The notes: generated by a model from the letters alone, not told the origin. Shown: positions 16,676-26,241, counted from the first letter of the stretch. The stretch: 64,000 nucleotides of DNA from Chloroflexi bacterium HGW-Chloroflexi-10 (GCA_002840755.1 PHBZ01000027.1:1-64000); one strand, 5' to 3'. Numbers and translations are program-made.

Positions 16676-18586
16676 TTACAAACCAATCTGGTGTCTGAGC
16701 TGTTGAGTTTTTTCGGACCAGGGTCCAACATTCCATCTGCCATATGTTCCCACCCCACCCAATGCATCGGAACCATAATAAACGGGCAGATGAATAACAC
16801 TCAATCCGGAATATTTTCTGGCTGCTTCCAATGCGGCAATCAGCGATTTCCGGTTGTAACCGCCGTGTATGGCATTGACTCCGGTAATAGAGCCGGCCAA
16901 TCTCACATAATCAACTTTCACCGAATCGTTGGTGGCAAAATCAATCCCGTATTGATCCATCTGCAAGGATGAAATAGCGGCCATCCGGCGATTATCCAAA
17001 ATCAATATACATCCCTTAGCGTTATGCTCCACAGCATCTATCAATATTTGAGGATTCATCATGAATGAGCCATCCCCTGAAAAAGCCAGGGGGTAAAATG
17101 CTTGTTCTGTTAATCCCGATGATAAAACAGCTGAAGAAGCAAAGCCCATATAACTGGCGCCGCCATCGGTAATACTTTGCCCCAGTTTTTCATCTTCTAC
17201 AATCTGGAATCCGTTCGCCTGAACATCACCCGCGTCAAAAATCGAAATGCAGTCGTTTTCTCTGGCCCAGTCCGTGGCGAATTTAATCGCTGCAGGTTGG
17301 GTTAACACTTCTTTTTCCCACACGGGATCAAATATTACCTCCTGCTTATAACGCAATAATTTATGTGCATCCCATTCTTTTTTCTTCTCTTTACAGGTTA
17401 GAAACCATTTTGAATCTTTGCTGCTGCTTTTTGCTCCCAGTTTTTTCAATTCTTCTATCAACAGCTGGAGAGTAGGAGCGGCATCGCCAACCAAAGCAAT
17501 TGATTTTCCATAGTGGGTAGCAGAATCCATATCAGTATTGATATTGACAACATGACGCACTTTTAAATACCCGGTTCGCGAACAGTCGGACTGGCAAACG
17601 AAACGTGACCCAATTACGATAAGAAGATCAGCATTTTCCATGGCAAAGTTGCCGGAGATCGACCCCTTGGAACCTGCAACCGACATGTTTCTTGAATGAT
17701 TATAGGGAAGGACGCCGCTGGCTACCGGGGCAGTAATGGCAACACCGTCAACCAATTCCAATAATTCCAAAATTTCTTTCCCCGCTTCTATAGACCCGCC
17801 CCCCAATCTGATCACAATTTTTCTGGATTTTAGAATTTCTGAAGCGGCCTGTGTATAGGAACCTTTATCAGCGGCAGCTCCTAACCGCGGTGGAGCCCCA
17901 ACAGGCATTTCATCCAAATTGAATCTTTTTAATATGGATGCTTGAATATTCATTGGCAGGAGCAAGAAAAACGGTCCGGCCCGATGAGGATGGTCGATGG
18001 TATTTAATCCTCTGCGTAATGCAGTGGCAAGTGCCAATGGCGTATGCAGACTATATGAATGATTCATAACACTGAAAAGACGATGAAATTGACCCTGCTC
18101 TATATGTGGGATTTGTTGAAAATTTGGCCCTTCATCTTCCGTTGTTTCATCTCCCAGGATATACCAAATACCTAAACCATTAGAAAGGGGAACCAAAGAA
18201 GCAGCCAGAGCCTGAAGTGGACCAGGACCCATGGACGCAATAACAGCAGCCTTTTCACCAGTGATCCATCGCAGGGCGGTTGCTGCGTGAGAAGCTTCAA
18301 TCTCATTTCTCACATTAAAGACGTCCACCAACCCAGCTTGTTGATATATACGCAACACTTCTGCGATTTCTGTTGTTCCATGCCCAAAAACTGCGATATA
18401 TTTTTTCACACCTTGAAGAAGTAAACCAATTATGACTGCTTCAGACACAGAAATATCTAAAAAGCGAGGGATTTTGCCGGTTTCCAGCGCATTTTGTATA
18501 CCTCCCGCCTCCATAATAAGCTGAGCACGCTGTAATCTGATATTTGCCAGGTCGGATAAGGTCTGTTCTTCAGTAATATTTTCCAT
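16676..18586 (-). CDS. IolD-like thiamine diphosphate-dependent enzyme
   Basis: The 636-residue protein has three ThDP-enzyme domains. The N-terminal part has FGHGTTEIAEVL and the activating glutamate in VRNEIEASHAATAL; the central domain reads IVIRLGGGSIEAGKEILEL; the C-terminal pyrophosphate domain has GDGSFMMNPQILIDAV with Asn in LILDNRRMA. Length and the FGHG segment match IolD (trihydroxycyclohexanedione hydrolase) better than acetolactate synthase or Xsc. IolD opens an inositol-derived ring, but no other inositol gene is here, so a related C-C hydrolase or lyase on another sugar-derived diketone is as likely. It is the first gene of the minus-strand operon, with its own promoter at 18641-18669. 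The Shine-Dalgarno is weak (GGATAA). Confidence 0.8.
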   Translation of the reverse strand: MENITEEQTLSDLANIRLQRAQLIMEAGGIQNALETGKIPRFLDISVSEAVIIGLLLQGVKKYIAVFGHGTTEIAEVLRIYQQAGLVDVFNVRNEIEASHAATALRWITGEKAAVIASMGPGPLQALAASLVPLSNGLGIWYILGDETTEDEGPNFQQIPHIEQGQFHRLFSVMNHSYSLHTPLALATALRRGLNTIDHPHRAGPFFLLLPMNIQASILKRFNLDEMPVGAPPRLGAAADKGSYTQAASEILKSRKIVIRLGGGSIEAGKEILELLELVDGVAITAPVASGVLPYNHSRNMSVAGSKGSISGNFAMENADLLIVIGSRFVCQSDCSRTGYLKVRHVVNINTDMDSATHYGKSIALVGDAAPTLQLLIEELKKLGAKSSSKDSKWFLTCKEKKKEWDAHKLLRYKQEVIFDPVWEKEVLTQPAAIKFATDWARENDCISIFDAGDVQANGFQIVEDEKLGQSITDGGASYMGFASSAVLSSGLTEQAFYPLAFSGDGSFMMNPQILIDAVEHNAKGCILILDNRRMAAISSLQMDQYGIDFATNDSVKVDYVRLAGSITGVNAIHGGYNRKSLIAALEAARKYSGLSVIHLPVYYGSDALGGVGTYGRWNVGPWSEKTQQLRHQIGL

Positions 18587-18640
18587 ATTTTATCCATTCT
18601 ATGTCGAAAAATTGAGCGGCTTAGGTGATTCGCTAACGGT

Positions 18641-18669
18641 ATTATACAACTCTGTTTTACATAAATCAA
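18641..18669 (-). promoter_or_regulatory. Promoter of the minus-strand block B operon
   Basis: On the minus strand TTGATT (18669-18664) and TATAAT (18646-18641) are 17 bp apart. The predicted start near 18634 gives a leader of about 48 nt before the IolD-like gene. The spacer contains TGTAAAA, which also occurs at the IclR gene promoter. Confidence 0.7.
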
Positions 18670-18726
18670 TAATATTAACAAAAACATCTTATTTTTGATA
18701 ATTTTTTGATAATTTCAAACAGATAG

Positions 18727-18755
18727 TTGCTTTTATAGCAATAAGGTTGTATATT
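18727..18755 (+). promoter_or_regulatory. Promoter of the sugar ABC transporter operon
   Basis: TTGCTT at 18727-18732 and TATATT at 18750-18755 are 17 bp apart. The leader of about 210 nt to the binding-protein gene is long. The 389-bp AT-rich gap 18587-18975 holds this promoter and the divergent one; two TTTTTTGATAAT-like stretches near 18692-18714 lie between them and could be regulator sites. Confidence 0.5.
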
Positions 18756-18975
18756 ATTATTTACTTCCCAAGATAATTCAGGTTGAATAATAAATACTTT
18801 ATTGGTTAAAAACATTGAGCAAAAATTTTTTATATTTCTTGTTCATTCAACATTAAGACCCTACAAACACGAATGACAACAACCAGGAGGTGCCAGCACC
18901 AGGAAAAAAAAGCCGGAAAATTGTTGTAATGCCATCCGTTCTGCAGATATTCAGATGATCCAAGGAGAATTAAAG

Positions 18976-20301
18976 ATGAAAAAACATTTATTGGGCGTAC
19001 TAGGAGTGGTTTTGGTCTTAACCTTACTCCTCTCTGCCTGCCAACCGGCAGCAACACCTGCTGCTCCAGTCGAATCAACAACTGCAGTTGAACCCGTTGC
19101 TCCGGTTGTTGAAGCAAAAACAAAAACCAATATTGTCCATTATTACTCCGGTGAATTGGGCAAAAAAGATATGAATACAATCATCGAAAAATTCAATGCC
19201 CAAAGTGAAAAATGCGAAGTTGTTGATAACACCACCGGCCATGAAGATTTCAAAACCCAGATCCTAGTTATGCTGGCTGGCAATAACCCGCCTGATGTAT
19301 TCTCATATTGGGCTGGCGCACGCGTTCAGTTTGTTGTAGATAGCGATGCGTTGATGGAACTCTCAGATTTCTGGAATGCCGAAAAACTAGGCGATGTTGT
19401 TAGCCAGGGTATCCAGGGATCTACACAATACAACGGTGGAGTTTACTCCATCCCCCAGAATTTTCATTATAGCGGCTTTTTCTACAACCCAAAAACTATG
19501 GAAAAAGCTGGCATAACAGAAATGCCTGAAACCTGGGATGAATTCATGGATGCTTGCGAAAAACTGAAAGCCGCCGGGGTTGCACCGATTGCTTTAGGGT
19601 CTATGAATCGCTGGCCAGCGCAGTTTTTTATTGATTACCTGGTAAGCTATACTGCCGGCCATGAATATCGAGCCAAGCTTCAAAAAGGTGAGGCTGCCTT
19701 TGACGACCCGGAAGTTATGAAAGCGATGGAACTCTGGAAGGAACTGATTGACAAGGGTTACTTCTACCCGGATGCCAATGCGTACGATTGGACCGATGCT
19801 GCCGACCAGGTTGCCAGCGGAGAAGCCGGTATGACTTTAATGGGTACCTGGATAACTGGCTATTGGGATGGTCTCGGCTTTACACCTGTCGAAGATTATG
19901 ACGTCTTCCCCTTCCCGATAATTGATCCTGCTATTCCACCAGCCACATTTGCCTCTACAGATTCCTGGACAATTCCCGCGGACGCAAAGAACGCTGATTG
20001 CGCGAAAGAGTTTATTGCGTGGACGCTCACACCTGAAATGCAGTTATTATGGGCGAAAGGACAGGGAGCACTGCCTGCCTCATCTCAAACAGATACCTCT
20101 TCTTTTAACCCGGTCATGAAGAAGGCCCTGGATTTTATTTCTGGTGGAACAATGTGGCTTCCTGCTTACGACCTTTCTACTACACCACCAAATGCTGAAA
20201 TCGGATTAAACCTTGGCGCATTGATGATGAACGACCCATCCCAATATGCTCAATATCTTGCAGAAGCACAAACACAATCCGCTGAAGTATTCAAGAAATA
20301 A
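18976..20301 (+). CDS. Sugar ABC transporter substrate-binding lipoprotein
   Basis: The 441-residue protein has a lipoprotein signal peptide (MKKHLLGVLGVVLVLTLLLSAC) with the lipobox LLSAC, then an Ala/Pro/Thr-rich linker typical of Chloroflexota lipoproteins. The mature part is a family 1 extracellular solute-binding protein: it begins TNIVHYYSGELGKKDMNTII and has the AGNNPPDVFSYWAG and TWDEFMDACEKLKAAG segments. It captures an oligosaccharide or glycoside outside the membrane for the two permeases encoded downstream. ATG 18976 follows AAGGAG. No ATPase gene is in the operon, so a shared MsmX-like ATPase encoded elsewhere is expected. Confidence 0.92.
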   Translation: MKKHLLGVLGVVLVLTLLLSACQPAATPAAPVESTTAVEPVAPVVEAKTKTNIVHYYSGELGKKDMNTIIEKFNAQSEKCEVVDNTTGHEDFKTQILVMLAGNNPPDVFSYWAGARVQFVVDSDALMELSDFWNAEKLGDVVSQGIQGSTQYNGGVYSIPQNFHYSGFFYNPKTMEKAGITEMPETWDEFMDACEKLKAAGVAPIALGSMNRWPAQFFIDYLVSYTAGHEYRAKLQKGEAAFDDPEVMKAMELWKELIDKGYFYPDANAYDWTDAADQVASGEAGMTLMGTWITGYWDGLGFTPVEDYDVFPFPIIDPAIPPATFASTDSWTIPADAKNADCAKEFIAWTLTPEMQLLWAKGQGALPASSQTDTSSFNPVMKKALDFISGGTMWLPAYDLSTTPPNAEIGLNLGALMMNDPSQYAQYLAEAQTQSAEVFKK

Positions 20302-20323
20302 CAACATCCTATTTCACAATCAT

Positions 20324-20352
20324 GGTAGCAGTCCTTTGATAGGGCTGCTACC
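20324..20352 (+). terminator. Intercistronic hairpin after the binding-protein gene
   Basis: GGTAGCAG at 20324-20331 pairs with CTGCTACC at 20345-20352 around a 13-nt loop. There is no T-tract directly after it, so it is more likely an mRNA-stabilising or partially terminating hairpin, which would raise binding-protein levels over the permeases, than a full terminator. Confidence 0.6.
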
Positions 20353-20455
20353 CATTCATTCATATATTTATATATTTATAGTAGTACTTCAAACCAATCT
20401 GTCATATTGGTAGAAATTGAAAAATTCACCTGATCTCACCAGATAGGAGTTGCCT

Positions 20456-21337
20456 GTGGTCTGGAACCGCCGCAAATGGATTATTTTGTTTTCAATTGTA
20501 CCTCTGGCAATATACACGATTATTGTTATCATTCCCCTTCTCTCTTCATTTTATTATAGCTTTACTGATTGGAATGGTTTTCGTCAGGATTACAACTGGG
20601 TCGGTTTTGACAATTATGCAAAAGTCTTCCGTGATAACCTTTTTATTGGCGCTATCAAGAACACGCTGATTTGGATGGTTGCGGCAGTCATTCTGCCAGT
20701 TGGCGGAGGATTGTCTTTAGCGCTTCTTCTACACGAAGGAATCTGGGGAGCTAATTTTTATAAATCCCTCTTTTATTTGCCGATTTGCCTGTCACTGGCG
20801 GTGATTGGCCAGGTATGGATCTGGATTTATCAACCGAATTGGGGGCTGATCAACACGATATTAAGGGATATCCATTTGGATCACCTGACGATGGCCTGGC
20901 TTGCTAACCCGCAAACGGCTTTGGCCTCAGTCATCGCTGCGTGGTCCTGGCAGCAAATTGGACTGGCAATGGTGATCTTCCTGGCAGGATTAACCTCTAT
21001 CCCATCTGAATTAACAGAAGCAGCCGAGATCGATGGTGCAACCTACCTGCAGTCCCTTTACCATGTAGTTATTCCCTTGCTCAGCCCGGCAACCGTCGTA
21101 ATTATCGCATTATCTATTATCAATTCACTGAAAAGTTTCGATATTGTATATATGATGACGCAGGGAGGTCCATTTCACACCACCGACACCCTGGCAATGT
21201 TTATGTATAACGAGTCTTTTAAGAAATACTATATGGGATATGGCAGCGCTATCGCCGTTGTGCTTTTCCTGATCGCCATGGTGATCATCGCGTTTTACTT
21301 CCGTCAGGTAAGGGAATTGGAACATTTATATGACTGA
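20456..21337 (+). CDS. Sugar ABC transporter permease (MalF type)
   Basis: The 293-residue protein has six predicted membrane helices and the EAA motif of binding-protein-dependent permeases (LTEAAEIDGATYLQSLYHVVI). The GTG at 20456 has GGAG six bases upstream; the in-frame TTG at 20450 touches the Shine-Dalgarno and is rejected. Its last 8 bp overlap the next permease gene, so the two are made together as a heterodimeric channel. Confidence 0.92.
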   Translation: MVWNRRKWIILFSIVPLAIYTIIVIIPLLSSFYYSFTDWNGFRQDYNWVGFDNYAKVFRDNLFIGAIKNTLIWMVAAVILPVGGGLSLALLLHEGIWGANFYKSLFYLPICLSLAVIGQVWIWIYQPNWGLINTILRDIHLDHLTMAWLANPQTALASVIAAWSWQQIGLAMVIFLAGLTSIPSELTEAAEIDGATYLQSLYHVVIPLLSPATVVIIALSIINSLKSFDIVYMMTQGGPFHTTDTLAMFMYNESFKKYYMGYGSAIAVVLFLIAMVIIAFYFRQVRELEHLYD

Positions 21338-22214
21338 TCAACAAGTTATCAAAATCCAACGCACTGCAAAGAGCTGGGGCAGAATGGGTGGAGCACAATA
21401 TCGAAAGATATTTTTGTATGTATTAATCACCATTATTGCCTTCATCTATATCCTCCCCGTGTTTGGTGTCATTCTCACTTCGTTTAAATTAAATGCGGAA
21501 ATCGCAAAAGAAGGATTATGGACCCTACCAAAAATCTTACATCTGGATAACTACAAGGAAGTTTGGTTTGTAGCAAACATCCAAACCTATATGAAAAATT
21601 CTATCATCGTAACCCTTCCGGCAACTTTTATTTCTATCATGCTGGGAATCCTGATGGGCTATGTTTTCAGCAAATTATCTTTTAAGGGAAGCGAGATGCT
21701 CTTTGTCTTTGTTCTTGCGGGTATGTTTTTTCCGCCACAAATTGTGCTCATCCCTCTCTTCCGGTTTTATAACACAGTACATCTGTACGACACATTATGG
21801 CCAATGATCATCACGCATGCTGCGTTTGGTCTTCCCATTTGTACATTGATTATGAGAAACTTCTTTTCATCAATTCCCACAGCCATCCGGGAAGCAGCCA
21901 TTATTGATGGCGCAAATGAGTTGGATGTGCTGCTGCGCATCATGCTGCCGGTCAGCCTGCCGGCTATGGCTGTTTTGGCTACCCTTCAATTTACCTGGAT
22001 TTGGAATGACTTTCTCTTCCCAATCATTTTTACACAGTCGGATAATATGCGTACCATTATGGTGGGGTTGATATCAATGAAAGGTCAATACAGTATTGCC
22101 TATGGCGCCCAGGGAGCGATGGCTGTTTTTGCAAGTATTCCAACCCTGATCATATTTGTTTTCTTCCAGCGTTATTTCATTAAAGGCATGACGATGGGGT
22201 CAGTTAAAGGCTAA
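21330..22214 (+). CDS. Sugar ABC transporter permease (MalG type)
   Basis: This 294-residue protein is the second permease. It has an N-terminal helix ending FGVILTSFK, six membrane segments and the EAA loop IREAAIIDGANELDVLLRIM. It starts at ATG 21330 inside the end of the first permease gene. Together with the binding protein it forms a CUT1-type importer; the ATPase is not encoded here. Confidence 0.92.
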   Translation: MTDQQVIKIQRTAKSWGRMGGAQYRKIFLYVLITIIAFIYILPVFGVILTSFKLNAEIAKEGLWTLPKILHLDNYKEVWFVANIQTYMKNSIIVTLPATFISIMLGILMGYVFSKLSFKGSEMLFVFVLAGMFFPPQIVLIPLFRFYNTVHLYDTLWPMIITHAAFGLPICTLIMRNFFSSIPTAIREAAIIDGANELDVLLRIMLPVSLPAMAVLATLQFTWIWNDFLFPIIFTQSDNMRTIMVGLISMKGQYSIAYGAQGAMAVFASIPTLIIFVFFQRYFIKGMTMGSVKG

Positions 22215-22233
22215 TAATATCAGGAGACAATCA

Positions 22234-23265
22234 ATGTCAATGACACAAAAAGAACGGATAATTGCTCAGATTAACCATGAGGAAACAGATTATGTCCCTT
22301 ACCACCTACCATTTGATCCTGGATCAAATATTGAAGAAAGACTTGATCTGTTTTATGGCAGCGACTCGTGGCGGCGCAAAATTGACAATGCAATATATCA
22401 GCTGCCCTTGCCCAGTACCGGAATAAATTTAGAATTGGGAGTAAGCTCATTTACAGATGAGTATGGAAGTGAATGGAGAACCGACCTGCGCCCATTTTCC
22501 TTATTAAAACCGGCATTAACTCAGCCAAATTTGGATGGTTTCACTTTTCCAAAAGTAAGCGACCTGTTTGATGAAGATTGGGATATCACTGCGCTCAAAA
22601 TTATTGAAGAACAAAAAGATAAATTTGTGGTAGCAGCCTACGGTTTCGGGTTGTTTGAACGCAGCTGGGTTTTACGCGGATTTGAAAACGTGTTAATGGA
22701 TGTCGTACTGAATTTAGATTTTTATGAAGAATTGTTGGATAAACTCCTCGATCATCAAATGGAAATATTGGACAGGTTATTAAAACTTCCTGTGGATGGT
22801 ATCTGGTTTTTTGATGATTGGGGTTTCCAACAAGGTGTGTTGATTGGAGAAGAACGCTGGCGAAAATTATTTAAACCCCGCTACGAACGTTTGTATAAAC
22901 GTACCCACGATGCGGGAAAATATGTATTAACACATTGCTGCGGCGGTATCGAAAAGATCCTCCCTGATGTCATAGAAATAGGCCTGGATGTTTATCAAAG
23001 CGTACAGCCTGAAGCAAAAAATAATAATCCGTATGAACTCAAACAAAAGTTTGGCCATAAACTGACCTTCTGGGGAGGGTTGGGATCTCAAAAGATGATA
23101 CCCTTTGGATCACCACTGGAGATCAAGGAAGAAGTTAGGCAGCTCTGCAAAATCATGGGCAAAGGCGGTGGCTATATCCTCGGCCCTGCTAAAGAGATTC
23201 AACCAGAAACTCCGGATCTGAATATTGCAGCAGTAATTGAAGCATTTATTGAACAATCCGGATAA
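22234..23265 (+). CDS. Uroporphyrinogen decarboxylase-like (URO-D/MtaA-type) protein
   Basis: The 343-residue protein has the URO-D family barrel with a C-terminal THCCGGIEKILPDVIEIGLD segment and the Gly-rich GGYILGPAKEIQPETPDLN end. It is not a haem-pathway enzyme: it lies 19 bp after a sugar permease gene in the same operon. Family relatives (MtaA/CmuA type) transfer methyl groups to or from corrinoid proteins using a zinc site, and the His/Cys pair in HCCG could provide part of it. A role in removing a methyl group from a methoxylated sugar or aglycone is possible. I cannot identify the substrate. Confidence 0.75.
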   Translation: MSMTQKERIIAQINHEETDYVPYHLPFDPGSNIEERLDLFYGSDSWRRKIDNAIYQLPLPSTGINLELGVSSFTDEYGSEWRTDLRPFSLLKPALTQPNLDGFTFPKVSDLFDEDWDITALKIIEEQKDKFVVAAYGFGLFERSWVLRGFENVLMDVVLNLDFYEELLDKLLDHQMEILDRLLKLPVDGIWFFDDWGFQQGVLIGEERWRKLFKPRYERLYKRTHDAGKYVLTHCCGGIEKILPDVIEIGLDVYQSVQPEAKNNNPYELKQKFGHKLTFWGGLGSQKMIPFGSPLEIKEEVRQLCKIMGKGGGYILGPAKEIQPETPDLNIAAVIEAFIEQSG

Positions 23266-23429
23266 TTCAAAACCATTTCTCTCATCGAATCTTTATCAGC
23301 TTTGTAAACGAAAATTATCGGCTGGATAGATCGCAAGCGTTATTATTTACAACTAAATTGCATAATAAACAATATTTTGCTTATTTTTGTTGCGCTAATC
23401 GCAATATAATAAATTATCACACCCATTTG

Positions 23430-23469
23430 TTGACTTATATATTTTTATGTTGTAAAATTGGATATACAA
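23430..23469 (+). promoter_or_regulatory. Promoter and inverted-repeat operator of the IclR gene
   Basis: TTGACT (23430-23435) and TAAAAT (23453-23458) are 17 bp apart. An inverted repeat TTGTA-N10-TACAA (23450-23469) overlaps the -10 box, the usual place for an autorepressor. The leader to the TTG start is about 85 nt. Confidence 0.65.
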
Positions 23470-23548
23470 TTAAAATTTAGTGACACTTCTTGGGGATTAT
23501 CATTGGCAAACCTCCTTATCCAAGCAGGTGTTAGAAATCAGGTAAAAA

Positions 23549-24307
23549 TTGGGTGAAATACAATCTTTAGCCCGCGGGTTACAAATTATTGAAAAGTTAG
23601 CAGAAGCCACAGATGGGCTAAGTATTACTGATTTAGCCATTCAATTTGAGGTTGATAAAGGTAGCATGTCCAGGTTAATGCAAACCCTGGCGAATTATGG
23701 TTTTGCTGAAAAGAATCCAAATAACAGAAAATATATATTAGGACCACAAATTGTACGCCACAGCCGGACACTGCTGCAAAGAACATCTTTAAGAGATAAT
23801 GCGAAACCGTATTTAAAACAGCTTGTAGAAATTACCGGGGAGTGTGCCCATATTGCTATCCTTGCCCAGGGACAGGCCTTCTATATCGATCAGGAAGAAT
23901 CTACGCTTGCGCTTCGTGTGACAACCAATGTTGGCAGCCTGGCTCCCCTGTATTGCACCGCCCTGGGAAAAATATTTCTGGCTTTCACCAACACACCGGT
24001 TCCTGAAGTATTAACGGCCTATACCATGAGAACCATTACGGATGCATCCACACTAAAAAGACATCTTGAGATTGTTCGCTCTCAAGGATATGCAACCGAT
24101 GACGAGGAATGGAATTTAGGCGTTCGCTGTGTTGCAGTGCCCATTTTTGATTACCGCGATAAATGCGAGGCAGCTATCGGAATATCCGGTCCTACAACCA
24201 GGCTTCCTCTTGAAAAATTATCAGAAATTTCCAAATTCGTTATTGAAATTGGCAAAGAACTCAGTGCAAAAATGAGTTTTAAATACAATCCGGCAACCAG
24301 CGAATAA
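23549..24307 (+). CDS. IclR family transcriptional regulator
   Basis: The 252-residue protein has an N-terminal winged helix-turn-helix (about 5-65, LSITDLAIQFEVDKGSMSRL) and the IclR effector domain with GECAHIAILAQGQAFYIDQ and YCTALGKIFLAF. The C-terminal WNLGVRCVAVPIFD and AIGISGP motifs are standard. No ATG precedes the helix-turn-helix in frame; TTG 23549 with AGG upstream is the best start. It is the last gene of the sugar region and probably controls the divergent block B and ABC promoters as well as itself. Confidence 0.9.
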   Translation: MGEIQSLARGLQIIEKLAEATDGLSITDLAIQFEVDKGSMSRLMQTLANYGFAEKNPNNRKYILGPQIVRHSRTLLQRTSLRDNAKPYLKQLVEITGECAHIAILAQGQAFYIDQEESTLALRVTTNVGSLAPLYCTALGKIFLAFTNTPVPEVLTAYTMRTITDASTLKRHLEIVRSQGYATDDEEWNLGVRCVAVPIFDYRDKCEAAIGISGPTTRLPLEKLSEISKFVIEIGKELSAKMSFKYNPATSE

Positions 24308-24390
24308 GCCCAACACCCCCCCAGGAAATACACTGGCAGGCTTTATACCCGGCAGTCAGCGCTTACGTTAAGATATTTACTCGCAAAGCG

Positions 24391-26241
24391 CTATGCGGGG
24401 TTAATCGGCAGTCCTTCCAGGGCCATGATCTTCAGCGCGTTCGTCGTCGGCGAAGGACCCGGCCGCAGTCGGTAATCAAAGAACATACGTCCATCAACCA
24501 CATCATCGCGGAAGTTGTAATTCAGGATCATCGGGTTCTCATCGGCCAGTTTACTCAATTCCAGGTCGTGCGTGGAGATCAGCCCGGCGCCATTCGCCTC
24601 CACCAGTGCGCGCACATACGCCTGGCTGCCAATGCGCCGTTCGTGGTTATTCGTGCCGCGAAAGATTTCGTCAATCAGGAACAGTACCCCTGGCTGGTCA
24701 TTTATCTGCAAGGCATCCAGCAGTTGCTTTAAGCGATGCACCTCGGCATAAAAATACGAAAAACCGTCGCTGAGTGAATCACTCACCTGAATGCAGGTAA
24801 ATAACCGCAGCAGCTGTAAACGAAATACCTCGGCCGCCACCGGCGCGCCGGCCAATGCCAGCACTGTATTGATGCCCAGGGTGCGCAAAAACGTACTCTT
24901 CCCGGACATATTCGACCCGGTGATGATCGCCACCTCACCCTTTTGCGCCAGGTTGAAATCGTTGCACACCCGCACCTGAATAGGTATGAGCGGGTGCCCC
25001 AACCCCTGCGCCGCGAGCACGCTCTCACCGGATGTCAAACCGGGTTCGACAATTTCCGCGTAGGTATACTCGGGGTTGAGTGTTGCAAAATTCGCCAGCG
25101 CATTCAACGCCTCCACTTCATACCAGGTATCCAACCAACCCGGCAGCAGTCCGCGGATGGTTTCTTTATAGCGATTGAGCAGGTAGGTAAAAAACAGGTC
25201 CCAGGGAACCAGTACATTTACCAGCAAGGTGAGAATCTGGTTATTCTGTAAAGAAGCCGCCGAGATCAGCCAGGCCACCCGCCGTAAAATCCGCGAAGGG
25301 CGCTTCTCTTCAACCCGCAGCAGCACACAGATCTCACCCAACTGGCTGCCGCGCGAATACGGGTAACTTTCCAGAAATTCCAATACCGTCCGGAACTGCG
25401 CCAATACTTTTCCCAGGGTATAAGCCTCCTGAAACAGCGATTTAAACTCCGCATAGCGCAGCAGATACAAACCGGCGTAAATCACCAGGCTGAATTGCCA
25501 GTAAGCCGGTAAAATTTGCAGCGTTGCCAGCACAAACAAAATCACATTCACCACCGCCAACAGGCCCAGCCCAATCAGCGTGGGCACAAAGGAAGCTGGC
25601 GGGGTGCCTGTATTTAACCACGTGGTGATCTTCTCCACTTCCCAGGTGCGATCTGTGCTTTTCGGGTCCGGTAGACTGGCCAGCATCAAACGGTTGCGAA
25701 ATCCGGGTAACGCCGCCATCTCACGGATCACCGCCTGACGTCTCCGGATGACAGCCGCATCCAGTATGGGATTGAGCAGCCAATCCCGCAGCCGCGCATG
25801 CCCACCGGAAGTAGTGCAGGTATCCACAAGGTGCAGCAGAGAACGCGTGCCTAGCAGGTTGAGATCCCCGGCAAACGCATGCTCACTGCCAGCCGAAATT
25901 TCCACAGGCTGCGGCAGCTTCGTCCAGTCCAATTGCATGCGCGCCACCTGCGCAGAAAACCACGCCACCGCCTGCTCAAAACGCCTGCGCTTTATATCCA
26001 GCTTATGGTGATACAGTACAACCACCACAAACAACGCCATACTCACCAGCAAAACAAAAATCCACGCTGTGCCAGGCAGAAGGAAAGCGGTCAAAACAGC
26101 CAGCGCCCAACCACCAAAAAAGGTCGTCAGCCGCAGCCAGAAAAAACGCTGGTCAGCAGATTTCAATTGATTGAGAATATTTTCCAACTTTACCAGGCGG
26201 CGTTGGTGCAGGTTCAAACGGGATTGTCGGGTAACAGGCAT
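24391..26241 (-). CDS. MutS-like ATPase with membrane segments
   Basis: The 616-residue protein ends in a MutS domain V ATPase: Walker A GSNMSGKSTFLRTLG, a Walker B region LFLIDEIFRGTNNHER and STHDLELSKLADE. It lacks the mismatch-recognition domains of MutS1. Near residues 40-90 and 220-265 it has hydrophobic stretches that look like membrane helices, as in a MutS-related subgroup of Bacteroidota and Chloroflexota whose function is unknown. ATG 26241 has GGAG six bases upstream; in-frame ATGs further up have no such site. It converges on the IclR gene and appears to be a single-gene unit. Confidence 0.85.
   Translation of the reverse strand: MPVTRQSRLNLHQRRLVKLENILNQLKSADQRFFWLRLTTFFGGWALAVLTAFLLPGTAWIFVLLVSMALFVVVVLYHHKLDIKRRRFEQAVAWFSAQVARMQLDWTKLPQPVEISAGSEHAFAGDLNLLGTRSLLHLVDTCTTSGGHARLRDWLLNPILDAAVIRRRQAVIREMAALPGFRNRLMLASLPDPKSTDRTWEVEKITTWLNTGTPPASFVPTLIGLGLLAVVNVILFVLATLQILPAYWQFSLVIYAGLYLLRYAEFKSLFQEAYTLGKVLAQFRTVLEFLESYPYSRGSQLGEICVLLRVEEKRPSRILRRVAWLISAASLQNNQILTLLVNVLVPWDLFFTYLLNRYKETIRGLLPGWLDTWYEVEALNALANFATLNPEYTYAEIVEPGLTSGESVLAAQGLGHPLIPIQVRVCNDFNLAQKGEVAIITGSNMSGKSTFLRTLGINTVLALAGAPVAAEVFRLQLLRLFTCIQVSDSLSDGFSYFYAEVHRLKQLLDALQINDQPGVLFLIDEIFRGTNNHERRIGSQAYVRALVEANGAGLISTHDLELSKLADENPMILNYNFRDDVVDGRMFFDYRLRPGPSPTTNALKIMALEGLPINPA

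Noticed and set aside
16676..18586. Calling the ThDP enzyme sulfoacetaldehyde acetyltransferase (Xsc)
   Set aside because: Length and the FGHG segment fit IolD-like proteins better, and Xsc-type signatures were not recognised.
22234..23265. Haem biosynthesis HemE
   Set aside because: Located in a sugar transport operon and closer in pattern to MtaA-type relatives.
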